Under the pieces are notes generated by a model. It was not told the DNA's origin. It made no database searches and saw nothing but the letters and a program-made list of their open reading frames with translations. A stretch of 64,000 bases of DNA, from the NCBI GenBank assembly GCA_029780115.1, contig JAKOZG010000024.1, positions 1 to 64,000 of the forward strand. Reading direction: 5' to 3'. Of this stretch, positions 53,525 to 62,398 are shown piece by piece. A program made the translations under genes and the position numbers. Within the stretch, counting starts at the first letter, position 1; every line of letters starts with the position of its first letter. This stretch comes from Thermotogota bacterium. Its GTDB lineage: Bacteria; Thermotogota; Thermotogae; Petrotogales; Petrotogaceae.

Positions 53525-54619
53525 ATAAAACCCATATTACTTGATGCACCAAATTTAGGGGAATTAGAGAAAAAGTATTTATGTGATTGTATTGATTCTA
53601 CTTTTGTTTCTTCTGTTGGAGAAAACATTGGAATATTTGAAAATAAATTTGCTGAATATTTAAAAGCTAAGAAAGCGGTATCAACCCAAAGTGGAACCGC
53701 TGCGATTCACCTTGCCTTGTATGAATTAGGAATTGGCCCAGGTGATGAAGTAATCGTACCCGTACTTACGTTTGTTGCAACGGTAAACCCTATAAAATAC
53801 GTTGGAGCAACACCAGTTTTTGTTGATATTGACCTCGAAACTTGGAATATGGATCCAAATGAAGTGGAAAGGCATATAACAAACAAAACAAAGGCTATAA
53901 TACCCGTTCATTTATACGGTAACCCCTGCGATATGGACAAAATAATGGAAATATCAAAAAAATATAATATACCAGTTTTAGAAGATGCAACAGAGAGTTT
54001 AGGGGCAACATATAAGGATAAATTCACTGGGACCTTTGGGGAAATAAATGCATTTAGTTTCAACGGAAATAAGATCATGACGACTGGCGGTGGAGGCATG
54101 ATTGTAACAAACGACGAAGAAAAGGCTGATCATCTTAAGTTTTTAGTCAACCAAGCTCGAGACGAAAGCAAAGGCTATTATCATCCAGAAATAGGATTTA
54201 ATTACAGAATGACAAACTTAGAAGCAAGTTTAGGCTTAGCTCAATTTGAAAGATTGCCAGACTTTTTAAACAAAAAAAGAAAGTTTGCAGAAATATACAA
54301 GCAAGGTTTTGAAAACAACGAAAAAATAACTTTTCAAAAGTCTTATGAAGGTGCTATAAGCTCATATTGGTTACCTTCAATAAAAGTTGAATCCCATAAA
54401 ACCATACCAGAAATTCAAAAGGAATTGAAAGAAAAGGGAATACCCACGAGAAGAATCTTTGTGCCAATTGTGGAATTTCCACCGTATAGGGAGTATAAGA
54501 AAGAAGAGTACAAAAATGCTTATGAAATATATAAAAAAGGACTAAATTTACCAGGTTCTACAATGAATGATGAAGAACAAATTGAATATATAATTAATAT
54601 GTTAAAAGAGGTCATATAG
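53525..54619 (+). CDS. legC: PLP-dependent sugar aminotransferase, LegC-like
   Basis: About 364 residues from the likely start. DegT/DnrJ/EryC1 family: QSGTAAIHLALYELGIGPGD, VPVLTFVATVNPIKYVGATP, IPVHLYGNPCDM, EDATESLGA and the PLP lysine in FSFNGNKIMTTGGGGM. It would aminate the product of the LegB-like dehydratase. The start is odd: GAGGTGG is followed after 5 nt by ATA AAA CCC (opening MKPILLDAPNL), so either ATA is used or the original ATG has mutated. Upstream GTG (53516) overlaps the ribosome site. FemAB-like and acetyltransferase genes follow. Confidence 0.85.
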   Translation: MKPILLDAPNLGELEKKYLCDCIDSTFVSSVGENIGIFENKFAEYLKAKKAVSTQSGTAAIHLALYELGIGPGDEVIVPVLTFVATVNPIKYVGATPVFVDIDLETWNMDPNEVERHITNKTKAIIPVHLYGNPCDMDKIMEISKKYNIPVLEDATESLGATYKDKFTGTFGEINAFSFNGNKIMTTGGGGMIVTNDEEKADHLKFLVNQARDESKGYYHPEIGFNYRMTNLEASLGLAQFERLPDFLNKKRKFAEIYKQGFENNEKITFQKSYEGAISSYWLPSIKVESHKTIPEIQKELKEKGIPTRRIFVPIVEFPPYREYKKEEYKNAYEIYKKGLNLPGSTMNDEEQIEYIINMLKEVI

Positions 54620-54621
54620 AA

Positions 54622-55614
54622 GTGAATGTATCTTTTACTGATAAAATTGGAAATTTGAGAAATTCTCTTTATTTTAGTAAAAGTTATAATGAAATTTTTG
54701 CCAAATACGATAACAGTCATTTTGTCATTATGAAATTAAATAAAAACAACAAAGAAAGTTACCTCCCTTTGCTATTGCATGAAATAAACGATTATTATGA
54801 AGGTTACAGTAGCTATGGTTATGGAGGAATAGTAGGAAATATCGACCATTTAAGCAAAGATGATTTTAGAAAAATAATTGAATTTTGTAAAAGTAATAAA
54901 ATAATCGATATTTTTATAAGGAATGCCCCTTTTTTAAATAATCATAAGATCATCCCAGATGAATTTAATTTTTTTAACAGAGTCACTTATATAAAAGAAT
55001 TAAAGTTATATAAATCTTTTGATGAATTTACAAGAGTTTTAAATCAAAAACTGAGATGGTCTATTAATGCTGCACTAAAGAATAATTTGGAAGTTAATAT
55101 AAAAAAGTATAACGAGATAACAGATAAAGATTTGGACAATTTTTATAGTCTCTATAACAAAGTTATGAATATTAGAAAAGCGAGCGAATATTATTACTTC
55201 CCAAAAGAATTTTTTCAAAATACATTTAACTCATTGAAAGAAAAAATTGAATTATTTTATATTGCCGTTGATGGTAGGTTTATAGCTGCTTCAATGTTCA
55301 TGCTTGATGATGACTATGTTCATTATCATTTTAGTGCTTCAGACCGAGATTTCTCAAAACTCCAGCCTATGGAACTATTATTGTCAAAAGCTATTTATGT
55401 GTATGGGGCAAAAGGGTATAAATATTTGCATTTAGGTGGGGGATTATCTCCAGATGCCAGTGACGGTCTTTCAAGATTCAAAAAGAAATTCGCAGATTTC
55501 GAATCAGAGTTTTATATTTCAAAAATAATCTGTGACAAGGACATATATGATTATTTACGAAACTATTACAACGTGAAAAATAATTTGTTTTTAATAAAGG
55601 ATGCTAAATTATGA
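54622..55614 (+). CDS. FemAB/Acetyltransf_6-type aminoacyl- or acyl-transferase
   Basis: A 330-residue protein of the GNAT/FemAB superfamily: the C-terminal part contains AVDGRFIAASMFMLDDDYVH, YHFSASDRDFSKLQPMELLL and HLGGGLSPDASDGLSRFKKK. Such proteins transfer amino acids or acyl groups, sometimes onto polysaccharide amines. Base composition is markedly AT-rich compared with its neighbours, hinting at transfer. The GTG start has GAGG at 9 nt and is 3 nt after the aminotransferase stop. It may acylate the amino sugar made by LegB/LegC. Confidence 0.8.
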   Translation: MNVSFTDKIGNLRNSLYFSKSYNEIFAKYDNSHFVIMKLNKNNKESYLPLLLHEINDYYEGYSSYGYGGIVGNIDHLSKDDFRKIIEFCKSNKIIDIFIRNAPFLNNHKIIPDEFNFFNRVTYIKELKLYKSFDEFTRVLNQKLRWSINAALKNNLEVNIKKYNEITDKDLDNFYSLYNKVMNIRKASEYYYFPKEFFQNTFNSLKEKIELFYIAVDGRFIAASMFMLDDDYVHYHFSASDRDFSKLQPMELLLSKAIYVYGAKGYKYLHLGGGLSPDASDGLSRFKKKFADFESEFYISKIICDKDIYDYLRNYYNVKNNLFLIKDAKL

Positions 55615-55760
55615 GTATAATAGGTGGAGAGTTATTTTTTATAAATCAAAATTATAAATATATTGATAATTACACTTATCAAACAAAAAGTCCTTCTTAA
55701 AAGAAGAGGCTAGAGTATGTGAGATTAAATAAATTATACAGTGAAGAGGCAGATGTATAA
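55611..55760 (+). pseudogene. Aminotransferase-like N-terminal stub and remnant
   Basis: An ATG overlapping the FemAB stop (ATGA) opens MSIIGGELFFINQNYKYIDN and stops at 55700 after 29 codons. The IGGE-type opening resembles DegT-family aminotransferases. The same frame continues after the stop as KKRLEYVRLNKLYSEEADV and stops at 55760. These look like broken pieces of a lost gene rather than a small protein. Confidence 0.45.
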
Positions 55761-55786
55761 ATTGAAGGTATTAAAAGTTCGTTACA

Positions 55787-56140
55787 ATGCATGTTTTAGA
55801 GTTTCTAAAGTGTCTATATACAGAAATAAGTGAGGGAACATTTATTGGAAAAAACGCCGTTGTTAATCCGGGGGTTAAAATTGGCAAAAATTGTATTATT
55901 AATACAGGTGCGATTATAGAACATGACTGTATAATTGGGGATGATGTGCACATAGGACCAGGTGCAATATTAAGTGGCGGAACACACATAGGTAACAATT
56001 CTTTTATTGGAACTGGAGCTATAATAATACAAAACATAAATATATCAGAAAATGTCTTAATTGGAGCTGGCGCTGTAGTTGTAAAGGATATCAACGAACC
56101 AGGAGTATATGTAGGAAATCCAGCAAGAAGAATAAAATAA
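55787..56140 (+). CDS. Truncated sugar O/N-acyltransferase, left-handed beta-helix (NeuD/PglD-like)
   Basis: A 117-residue protein consisting only of a left-handed beta-helix: hexapeptides GTFIGKNAVVNPGVKIGKN, GAIIEHDCIIGDDVHIGPG and the closing GVYVGNPARRI. The catalytic His of the PglD/NeuD family is present in EHDC. The N-terminal nucleotide-binding domain (about 80 residues) expected for PglD/NeuD is absent, and remnants upstream are in other frames. It may be a decayed LegH-type acetyltransferase, or a working minimal enzyme. It follows the LegBC pair, which would need such an acetyltransferase. Confidence 0.7.
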   Translation: MHVLEFLKCLYTEISEGTFIGKNAVVNPGVKIGKNCIINTGAIIEHDCIIGDDVHIGPGAILSGGTHIGNNSFIGTGAIIIQNINISENVLIGAGAVVVKDINEPGVYVGNPARRIK

Positions 56141-56162
56141 GGTGACATAGGAGAATAAGTTA

Positions 56163-57329
56163 ATGAATATTTTTTTTAGTTATTTATTTTATATAAGTTT
56201 TTTTATTATTTTTTGGGCAATGATAGGTTACCCATTCTCACTAAAAATATTGAAAAAATTTTATACCCATAAAAAAAACGGTAAAAATTATAATAATAAA
56301 CCTAAAGTAACTATTATGGTTGTTGCACACAATGAAGAAAAAGTTATAAAAAACAAATTAGAAAATCTTTTAAGTTTAGAATATCCAAAAGACAAATTAG
56401 AGATATTAGTTTCATCAGATAATAGCACTGATAAAACAAATTCTATAGTAAAAGATTTTATAAAAAATAATCCAGAATATAATATCAGACTTTATGAAGT
56501 AAAAAAAAGAATGGGGAAAACAAATGCTCAAAACGAAGCTCATAAAACAGTGAAAACAGAATTTTTAGTTATGACAGATGCGAATTCATTATTAGAGAAA
56601 AATTCAATTACTGAACTTATGGCATCATTTGTAAGTGAAGATATAGCATATGTTACTGGAAAACTTGTAATAGTAAACAAAGATATTAATGATATAAGCA
56701 ACGCAGAAAATACATATTGGGATTCAGATATAGAAATGAGAGAAATAGAATCAAATATTCAAACTATTACTGCAGGTAATGGAGCTTTATATGCTTGTAG
56801 AACAAAGGAATATTATGATTTCAATCCGATTGAATGCCATGATAGCGCGATGCCAGTTTACTATGCGTTAAAAAATAAAAGAGCTATTGCAAATCATGAT
56901 GCTATAGCTTATGAGAAAGCTGGTGAAAATGTAGAAGACGAGTTTAAAAGAAAAGTTAGAATGAATAGAGTTTTATTAAAACATATACTACCAAGCTTAA
57001 AAATTTTAAACTTTTTTAAATATAAGTGGTTTACATATTTTTATTTAGGGCATAGAACAGCAAGGTATCTGTTATGGTTATCTCATTTATTGTTATTCGT
57101 ATCAAATATTTTTTTGATAAATGAAACATTATTTTTTTTGTTTTTCTTGATAGGACAAATAACTTTTTATATCTTAGCTTTTATAAAAAAGATAACAGGT
57201 TCAAATAATAAATATTTAACATTAATTTATTATTATACAATTACAGTATTAGCTCAATGGGTTGGAGTTTTTAATATTATTACCGGTAAAGCAAAACCAT
57301 TTTGGGAAAAAGCAGAAAGTACTAGATGA
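56163..57329 (+). CDS. Membrane glycosyltransferase, family 2
   Basis: A 388-residue processive-type GT2 enzyme. An N-terminal helix (about 5-27) precedes the GT-A domain: VTIMVVAHNEEKVIKNKLEN, SSDNSTDKT, MTDANSLLE with the acidic motif, and RMNRVLLKH near the QxxRW position. Three to four C-terminal helices (about 290-375) anchor it. It probably extends the polysaccharide backbone on the cytoplasmic face. The ATG follows AGGAG, 22 nt after the acyltransferase stop. Donor sugar unknown. Confidence 0.87.
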   Translation: MNIFFSYLFYISFFIIFWAMIGYPFSLKILKKFYTHKKNGKNYNNKPKVTIMVVAHNEEKVIKNKLENLLSLEYPKDKLEILVSSDNSTDKTNSIVKDFIKNNPEYNIRLYEVKKRMGKTNAQNEAHKTVKTEFLVMTDANSLLEKNSITELMASFVSEDIAYVTGKLVIVNKDINDISNAENTYWDSDIEMREIESNIQTITAGNGALYACRTKEYYDFNPIECHDSAMPVYYALKNKRAIANHDAIAYEKAGENVEDEFKRKVRMNRVLLKHILPSLKILNFFKYKWFTYFYLGHRTARYLLWLSHLLLFVSNIFLINETLFFLFFLIGQITFYILAFIKKITGSNNKYLTLIYYYTITVLAQWVGVFNIITGKAKPFWEKAESTR

Positions 57330-57347
57330 CAAGGAGTTGACCGATAA

Positions 57348-58514
57348 ATGAAAATAGCAGTAGCAGGAACAGGATATGTGGGATTATCATTAGCAGTGTT
57401 ATTATCTCAACATAATGAAGTAGTAGCACTTGACATAATAAAAGAAAAAGTAGACATGATAAACAACAAAAAATCACCCATATCAGACAAAGAAATAGAA
57501 GAATACCTAAAAACAAAAGAACTAAACCTAACAGCAACATTAGACAAACAAAAAGCATACAAAAATGCAGAATATATTATAATAGCAACACCAACAGACT
57601 ATGACCCAGAAAAAAACTATTTCGACACAAAAAGTGTAGAAAGTGTAATAAAAGATGTATTGGAAATAAACCCAGAAGCAGCTATGATAATAAAATCTAC
57701 AGTACCAGTTGGATACACAAAAGGAACAAGAGAAAAATACAACACAAAAAATATAATATTCTCACCAGAATTTCTAAGAGAAGGGAAGGCATTATACGAT
57801 AACCTATATCCATCAAGGATAGTTGTGGGAGAAATAAGTGAAAGAGCAGAAAAGTTCGCAGAACTACTACAACAAGCAGCAATAAAAAAAGAAATACCAA
57901 CGCTTTTTACAAATTCAACTGAAGCTGAAGCGATAAAACTATTTGCAAACACATACCTTGCAATGAGAGTATCTTTTTTCAATGAGTTAGATACATTTGC
58001 AGAAATAAAGGGATTAGACACCAAACAAATAATAGAAGGGGTATGTTTAGACCCAAGAATAGGAAATTATTATAACAACCCATCATTTGGATATGGAGGA
58101 TACTGTTTACCAAAAGATACAAAGCAGCTCCTTGCAAACTATGAAAACATCCCAAACAGTCTAATGACCGCCATAGTTGAAGCTAACAGAACAAGAAAAG
58201 ACCATATAGCAAATATGGTAATGAAGAGAAATCCAAGAACAGTTGGAGTATACCGGCTAACTATGAAAAAAAATTCAGACAATTTCAGAGAATCAGCTAT
58301 ATTAGATATAATAATGAAATTAAAAAAATTCAGTATGAAAATTATAATTTACGAACCAGAATTAAAAGAAGAAACATTTTATAACTTGGAAGTAGTAAAA
58401 GATATTAATGAATTCAAACAGAGATCAGAATTAATAATAACAAACAGAATGCATGAAGAGCTAAAAGATGTAGAATATAAAGTGTATACAAGAGATATTT
58501 ATGGGAGGGATTGA
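57348..58514 (+). CDS. UDP-glucose/nucleotide-sugar 6-dehydrogenase
   Basis: A 388-residue enzyme that oxidises UDP-glucose (or a related NDP-sugar) to the uronic acid. Seen: N-terminal [46 protein letters not shown], and YGGYCLPKD with catalytic Cys253. Codon usage is richer in A at third positions than its AT-rich upstream neighbours and resembles the 48258 gene. AAGGAG precedes the ATG at 10-11 nt. It gives a uronate building block to the polysaccharide. The gene ends just before the GT11 stub. Confidence 0.93.
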   Translation: MKIAVAGTGYVGLSLAVLLSQHNEVVALDIIKEKVDMINNKKSPISDKEIEEYLKTKELNLTATLDKQKAYKNAEYIIIATPTDYDPEKNYFDTKSVESVIKDVLEINPEAAMIIKSTVPVGYTKGTREKYNTKNIIFSPEFLREGKALYDNLYPSRIVVGEISERAEKFAELLQQAAIKKEIPTLFTNSTEAEAIKLFANTYLAMRVSFFNELDTFAEIKGLDTKQIIEGVCLDPRIGNYYNNPSFGYGGYCLPKDTKQLLANYENIPNSLMTAIVEANRTRKDHIANMVMKRNPRTVGVYRLTMKKNSDNFRESAILDIIMKLKKFSMKIIIYEPELKEETFYNLEVVKDINEFKQRSELIITNRMHEELKDVEYKVYTRDIYGRD

Positions 58515-58518
58515 AATA

Positions 58519-58572
58519 GTGAAGGTTGTTAAATTCAAAGGAGGATTAGGTAATCAATTATTTCAATATTAG
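58519..58572 (+). pseudogene. N-terminal stub of a GT11 fucosyltransferase
   Basis: GTG opens KVVKFKGGLGNQLFQY and stops at TAG, 17 residues in all. FKGGLGNQLFQY is the hallmark opening of alpha-1,2-fucosyltransferase (GT11), normally followed by Ala and about 270 more residues. The rest is missing: the sequence switches within a few bases to a sugar-transferase remnant. Confidence 0.8.
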
Positions 58573-59179
58573 GTTCACACAATACATAAACCCAGAACCA
58601 ACAACGCTAGAAGAAATAATCAACCAAAACGCACTACAAACAAAAACACCAACACTAATTGAAGATGGAAGGCCAGTTATTTACAAGCAAAAAAGAATAG
58701 GAAAGAACGAAAAAATATTCATAATGAACAAATTCAGATCATTAAAAGAAACTGAAATAAACGAAAACAACCCTAACGAAGATATAGAAAAAAGGGTTTT
58801 AAAAACTGGAAAAATAACCAGAAAACTAAGACTTGACGAACTCCCCCAATTTTGGAATATAATAAAAGGAGATATGTCCATAGTAGGTCCACGGCCTGAA
58901 ATGATAGAATTCCATCAGATCATGTCAAGCCAAATCCCTTTTTATAATTACAGACTCAAACTAAACCCTGGAATAACAGGCTGGGCACAAATACATTACA
59001 AGCACACATCAACCTTAGAAGATTACATAAAAAAAACAGAATATGACTTATATTACATAAAAAACAGAAACATATTCTTAGACCTTCAAATAATGCTAAA
59101 AACACTCGAAACTATGTTAGGAATGAGGGGGCAAGGTGGGTTCCTCAAAAGCTGTGTCAGTAATTATTCCTACGTATAA
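58571..59179 (+). pseudogene. Decayed initiating sugar transferase (truncated, internal deletion)
   Basis: Open frame without a proper start for its first 50 codons. It opens RFTQYINPEPTTLEEIINQN, matching residues about 143-162 of the 48258 gene, then jumps after about 30 residues to the catalytic part: DGRPVIYKQKRIGKNEKIFI, LRLDELPQFWNIIKGDMSIV, GPRPE and LETMLGMRGQ. The membrane domain and the centre of the protein are missing. An ATG at 58724 could yield a 151-residue fragment carrying the catalytic motifs. It ends overlapping the next gene. It is either a recombination scar or a minimal cytoplasmic transferase; I favour a scar. Confidence 0.8.
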
Positions 59180-60149
59180 CTCTGAAAAATATGTGAAAAA
59201 ATGTCTCAATTCTGTAATTATACAAACTTTAAATAATATTGAAATAATAATAGACAATATTTCAATTGATAATACTGTCAAAGTAGCAAAAGATATACTT
59301 TCGAATAGCAAAAAAAATTTTGAAATAATAAAAAAGCCAAAATTAAGGGTTAGTTTTTCGAGGAATATTGGAATAAAAGCCTCAAAAGGTGAATATATAT
59401 ATTTTCTGGATTCGGATGATTATCTTTTAGAAAAAGAAGCTTTGGAAAACGCATACAACCTTGCTAAAGTTAACGATTTAGATATAGTACATTTTGGATT
59501 CAATAGAGTAGATGAAGAAGGTAAAATAAAAGTTCCATATAATAGATTTTATAAATATATAACTTCAATTGAAAGTGGTAATCAGGTACTCGAAAAATAT
59601 TTAAAAGGTAAAGTTTGGCTATGGACGGGTAATTGCATATATAAAATGAATACCATAAAAAATAATTCTTTATTCTACACTGAAAATTGTAGTGTGGGGG
59701 AAGATCAGGAGTTTATCATAAAAACGCTTGTAAATTCTAAAAGAATTTTATCAATAAACAAAGTTTATATAAATTATCTTTCAAGAAAAGAATCTTTATC
59801 AAAAAACTCTTTAATACTTCTTGAAGCAGTTGAGACTTTTGAGAGAATTAAAAGTTATTTGAAATCTCGGGATCAAAACTACGAAAAATTAGTTTCGATT
59901 ATTGATACTCATAAAATCCCTTATTTGATTATAAGAGCTGTTATCAAATCTGCATTTAATGAAATTGATTTATCAGTTGTAGAAAAATCATTAAATGAAA
60001 ATAATAAGTATAAGACTTATTTAAAAAAAACAAAGTTTGGTTTTACTCCTTATTATTTTGGAACTTATATGGCTGCTAAGAGTTTTCTGTTTTTCCCAAA
60101 AATTTTTTATAAAGCTATTAATATGTTTTCGAAAATTTTAAGCTCTTAA
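59136..60149 (+). CDS. Glycosyltransferase family 2
   Basis: A 337-residue GT2 enzyme: VSVIIPTYNSEKYVKKCLNS, then YIFLDSDDYLLEKEALENAY with the metal-binding motif, and VGEDQEFIIKTLVNS. A hydrophobic C-terminal stretch (about 310-330) may associate with the membrane. The GTG start is preceded by AAGG-like sequence inside the sugar-transferase remnant, which it overlaps by 44 nt. It transfers one sugar of the repeat unit; donor unknown. The first strand has an abbreviated region after NIEIIIDNIS, which may lack the usual Asp. Confidence 0.87.
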   Translation: MGSSKAVSVIIPTYNSEKYVKKCLNSVIIQTLNNIEIIIDNISIDNTVKVAKDILSNSKKNFEIIKKPKLRVSFSRNIGIKASKGEYIYFLDSDDYLLEKEALENAYNLAKVNDLDIVHFGFNRVDEEGKIKVPYNRFYKYITSIESGNQVLEKYLKGKVWLWTGNCIYKMNTIKNNSLFYTENCSVGEDQEFIIKTLVNSKRILSINKVYINYLSRKESLSKNSLILLEAVETFERIKSYLKSRDQNYEKLVSIIDTHKIPYLIIRAVIKSAFNEIDLSVVEKSLNENNKYKTYLKKTKFGFTPYYFGTYMAAKSFLFFPKIFYKAINMFSKILSS

Positions 60150-60217
60150 GCTAGTGATTAATAACAACTAAGATTGGAATTAATTGAATAATATTTTTAT
60201 GAATTGTTGGTGAAAAT

Positions 60218-61164
60218 ATGATTTTGGCTTTTTTATATTCTCTACAACATATAGCTTTTTTGTTAATCCATGACAAGAGATATAAACATTTTTTCATGTT
60301 TTTTTCTTTAATTGTTTTTATATTAATTTATATTTTAAAACCGGACACGTACGATTTATCTCGCTACGTTGCTGCGGTTAATTTCCCGTATTATGAACCT
60401 TTGTTTTCACTTATAATAGTAATGCTAAGGCCTTTTATGTCCAATAGAAGCGTAATTCTTGTTATTCAGTTTTTGATCGCTTTTCTAACTTATTTAGCCA
60501 TTAACTTATATATAAAAAAGTATAATAATAAGGTTGATAAAAGAATTTCATTCATTTTTGCTTTTTTTCCGTTGCTTTTACACTAGGCTTAAATAATGCT
60601 TTAAGACAATACATGGCAAGTTTAATAGTTTTCATATCTATTTGGTTTTTTTTAAATAATAAAATTATTTTATCTTTATTATTTTTTTGTTTTGCACCTA
60701 TGATCCATTTAAGTTCTGCAATGTTTTATTTTTTAATCATAATCATTTTATTATTTTCTAAAAGAGCATATTTTGCAAGGAGAAAATTAACTTTATCTTT
60801 TTCTCTTATTAATTTACTGTTTTTCTTTATATCTTTAATTTTAATAATTCTACTACCTGTAATAGTAAGTTATACGCCGTATGCTAGTTACCTTAATCGA
60901 AATATTGTAGAAGGTAGAGTAGATTTTACCATAAAATATTTTCCTATTCTATTAAGTTTTGTTATTAGTGAATATTTTTTTGGAAAGATTAAGAAAGAAG
61001 ATTATATTTTTTCACAACTTAGAATCATCCGTACGTTTTTTATAGTTTTTATGTTTTTCTTTATTTTCTTTAATTCTTTGAACGAATTAGCTTCTCGGGT
61101 TCTAGGTTTTTATTTTACTTTAGAAATGATTGTTTTATCTTTATCTTTATGTAAAAGGATATAA
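60218..61164 (+). pseudogene. EpsG-like polysaccharide polymerase, frameshifted
   Basis: Two overlapping halves of one membrane protein. The first (60218-60586, 122 residues) ends prematurely after FAFFPLLLH. The second, in another frame, resumes at TLGLNNALRQYMASLIVF and runs to 61164. EpsG proteins have the conserved G-x-N-x-x-RQ segment seen here across the break. The break is at the TTTT run at 60576-60579; a fifth T would restore the frame. About nine membrane helices in total. It is a broken gene, a slippage switch, or a sequencing error; the base calls alone cannot decide. Confidence 0.8.
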
Positions 61165-61367
61165 AACCGACGCTATAATAATCAATTTGAGTTATGCTTT
61201 TGCTATCAACGCTCTCAATGTTATTGGAAGGATATGATCGTTAATTGTTTTTCATTAAGTATGTTTTGAAATGAAATTCATTATAGTTTGGGACTAATCT
61301 TTTGGTAAATACTTTTTTAGTCTAATTGAATATTAAGTTATAATTATAAGAATTTTAGGGGTTGATA

Positions 61368-62210
61368 ATGATGGAAGAATCCATTAATAAGAAAAATTAC
61401 AAATTAATCAATATTGTAACATTATATGAAAATGAGGATGAAGTGCTAACATATGCTGTTGAATTTAGTAAACAATTAATGGTAGATAAATTATGTTTAA
61501 TCATTGTAGTCAACAAGCAAAGTAAAAGAGATTTTGATGATTTTGAAAACGCCTTAAGAAACTTAAATATTAATTATTTTATTTATAAACCAAATAATAA
61601 CCTTGGTTATTTAAATGGTCTATTATTTGGATATAAATCATATAGAAATAAACATTCAATTCCTCAATGGGTAGTGATGAGCAATACGGATTTGAAATTC
61701 AAAGATAGTCATTTTTTTGAAACTTTTTTAACTACTAAATATGAGGATAACGTATGGAATGTAGGCCCATCAATATATTCTGAAAAAAATAATACCTATG
61801 AAAATCCATACTTAATAAAAAGATATTCAGTTAAAGGGTTGAATAGAAGAATATTTATTTTTCAAAGGCCGAAAATTGCACATTATTATTATAAACTATC
61901 CTTATTAAAAAATAAATTAACAAAAAAGAAAAAAATAGAGAGTCGTTACGTTTATTCACTCCATGGATCTTTTTTTATAATACGTGGTGAATTTGCAGAA
62001 CTGTTGAAGAATAAGAAATTTAATTCTTTAATGTACGGAGAAGAACTATATATTTCAGAAATTCTTAGAAATTACAGAAAAAAAAGTTATTATGATAGTC
62101 AATTGGAGATTGTTCATGAAGGAAGTACAGTTACTAACAAATTAGACATCGAAAAAAAGAGTAAATATCATGTTGAATCTTTAAGATTTTTAAAAGATGA
62201 ATTTTATTAA
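61368..62210 (+). CDS. Glycosyltransferase family 2 (rhamnosyltransferase-like)
   Basis: A 280-residue GT2 protein: INIVTLYENEDEVLTYAVEF, CLIIVVNKQS, NNLGYLNGLLFGYKSY, VVMSNTDLKF with the acidic motif, and YSLHGSFFIIRGEF in the acceptor region. LMYGEELYISEILR and HEGSTV close the domain. The frame allows TTG at 61362, but the ATG at 61368 has AGGGG at 7 nt. The NLGYLNG and SNTDL motifs resemble rhamnosyltransferases. It is the last gene of the locus and follows a 200-nt gap without features. Confidence 0.85.
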   Translation: MMEESINKKNYKLINIVTLYENEDEVLTYAVEFSKQLMVDKLCLIIVVNKQSKRDFDDFENALRNLNINYFIYKPNNNLGYLNGLLFGYKSYRNKHSIPQWVVMSNTDLKFKDSHFFETFLTTKYEDNVWNVGPSIYSEKNNTYENPYLIKRYSVKGLNRRIFIFQRPKIAHYYYKLSLLKNKLTKKKKIESRYVYSLHGSFFIIRGEFAELLKNKKFNSLMYGEELYISEILRNYRKKSYYDSQLEIVHEGSTVTNKLDIEKKSKYHVESLRFLKDEFY

Positions 62211-62398
62211 TTCAGTTTACTTAAAATCTTGATTTTCCTTATTTTAATAAAAATGATTATAAGCTAATTGGTAAAAAGTCAAGTGGTAAAAAAGAAAAAG
62301 ATTGGTAAAAACAGACAAATTAAACAATGCCCATACTTTCAAAAGACAATAAAATAGGCATAAAAAAGGAAAAAACAATTGAGTTGTATTCAATCAAT

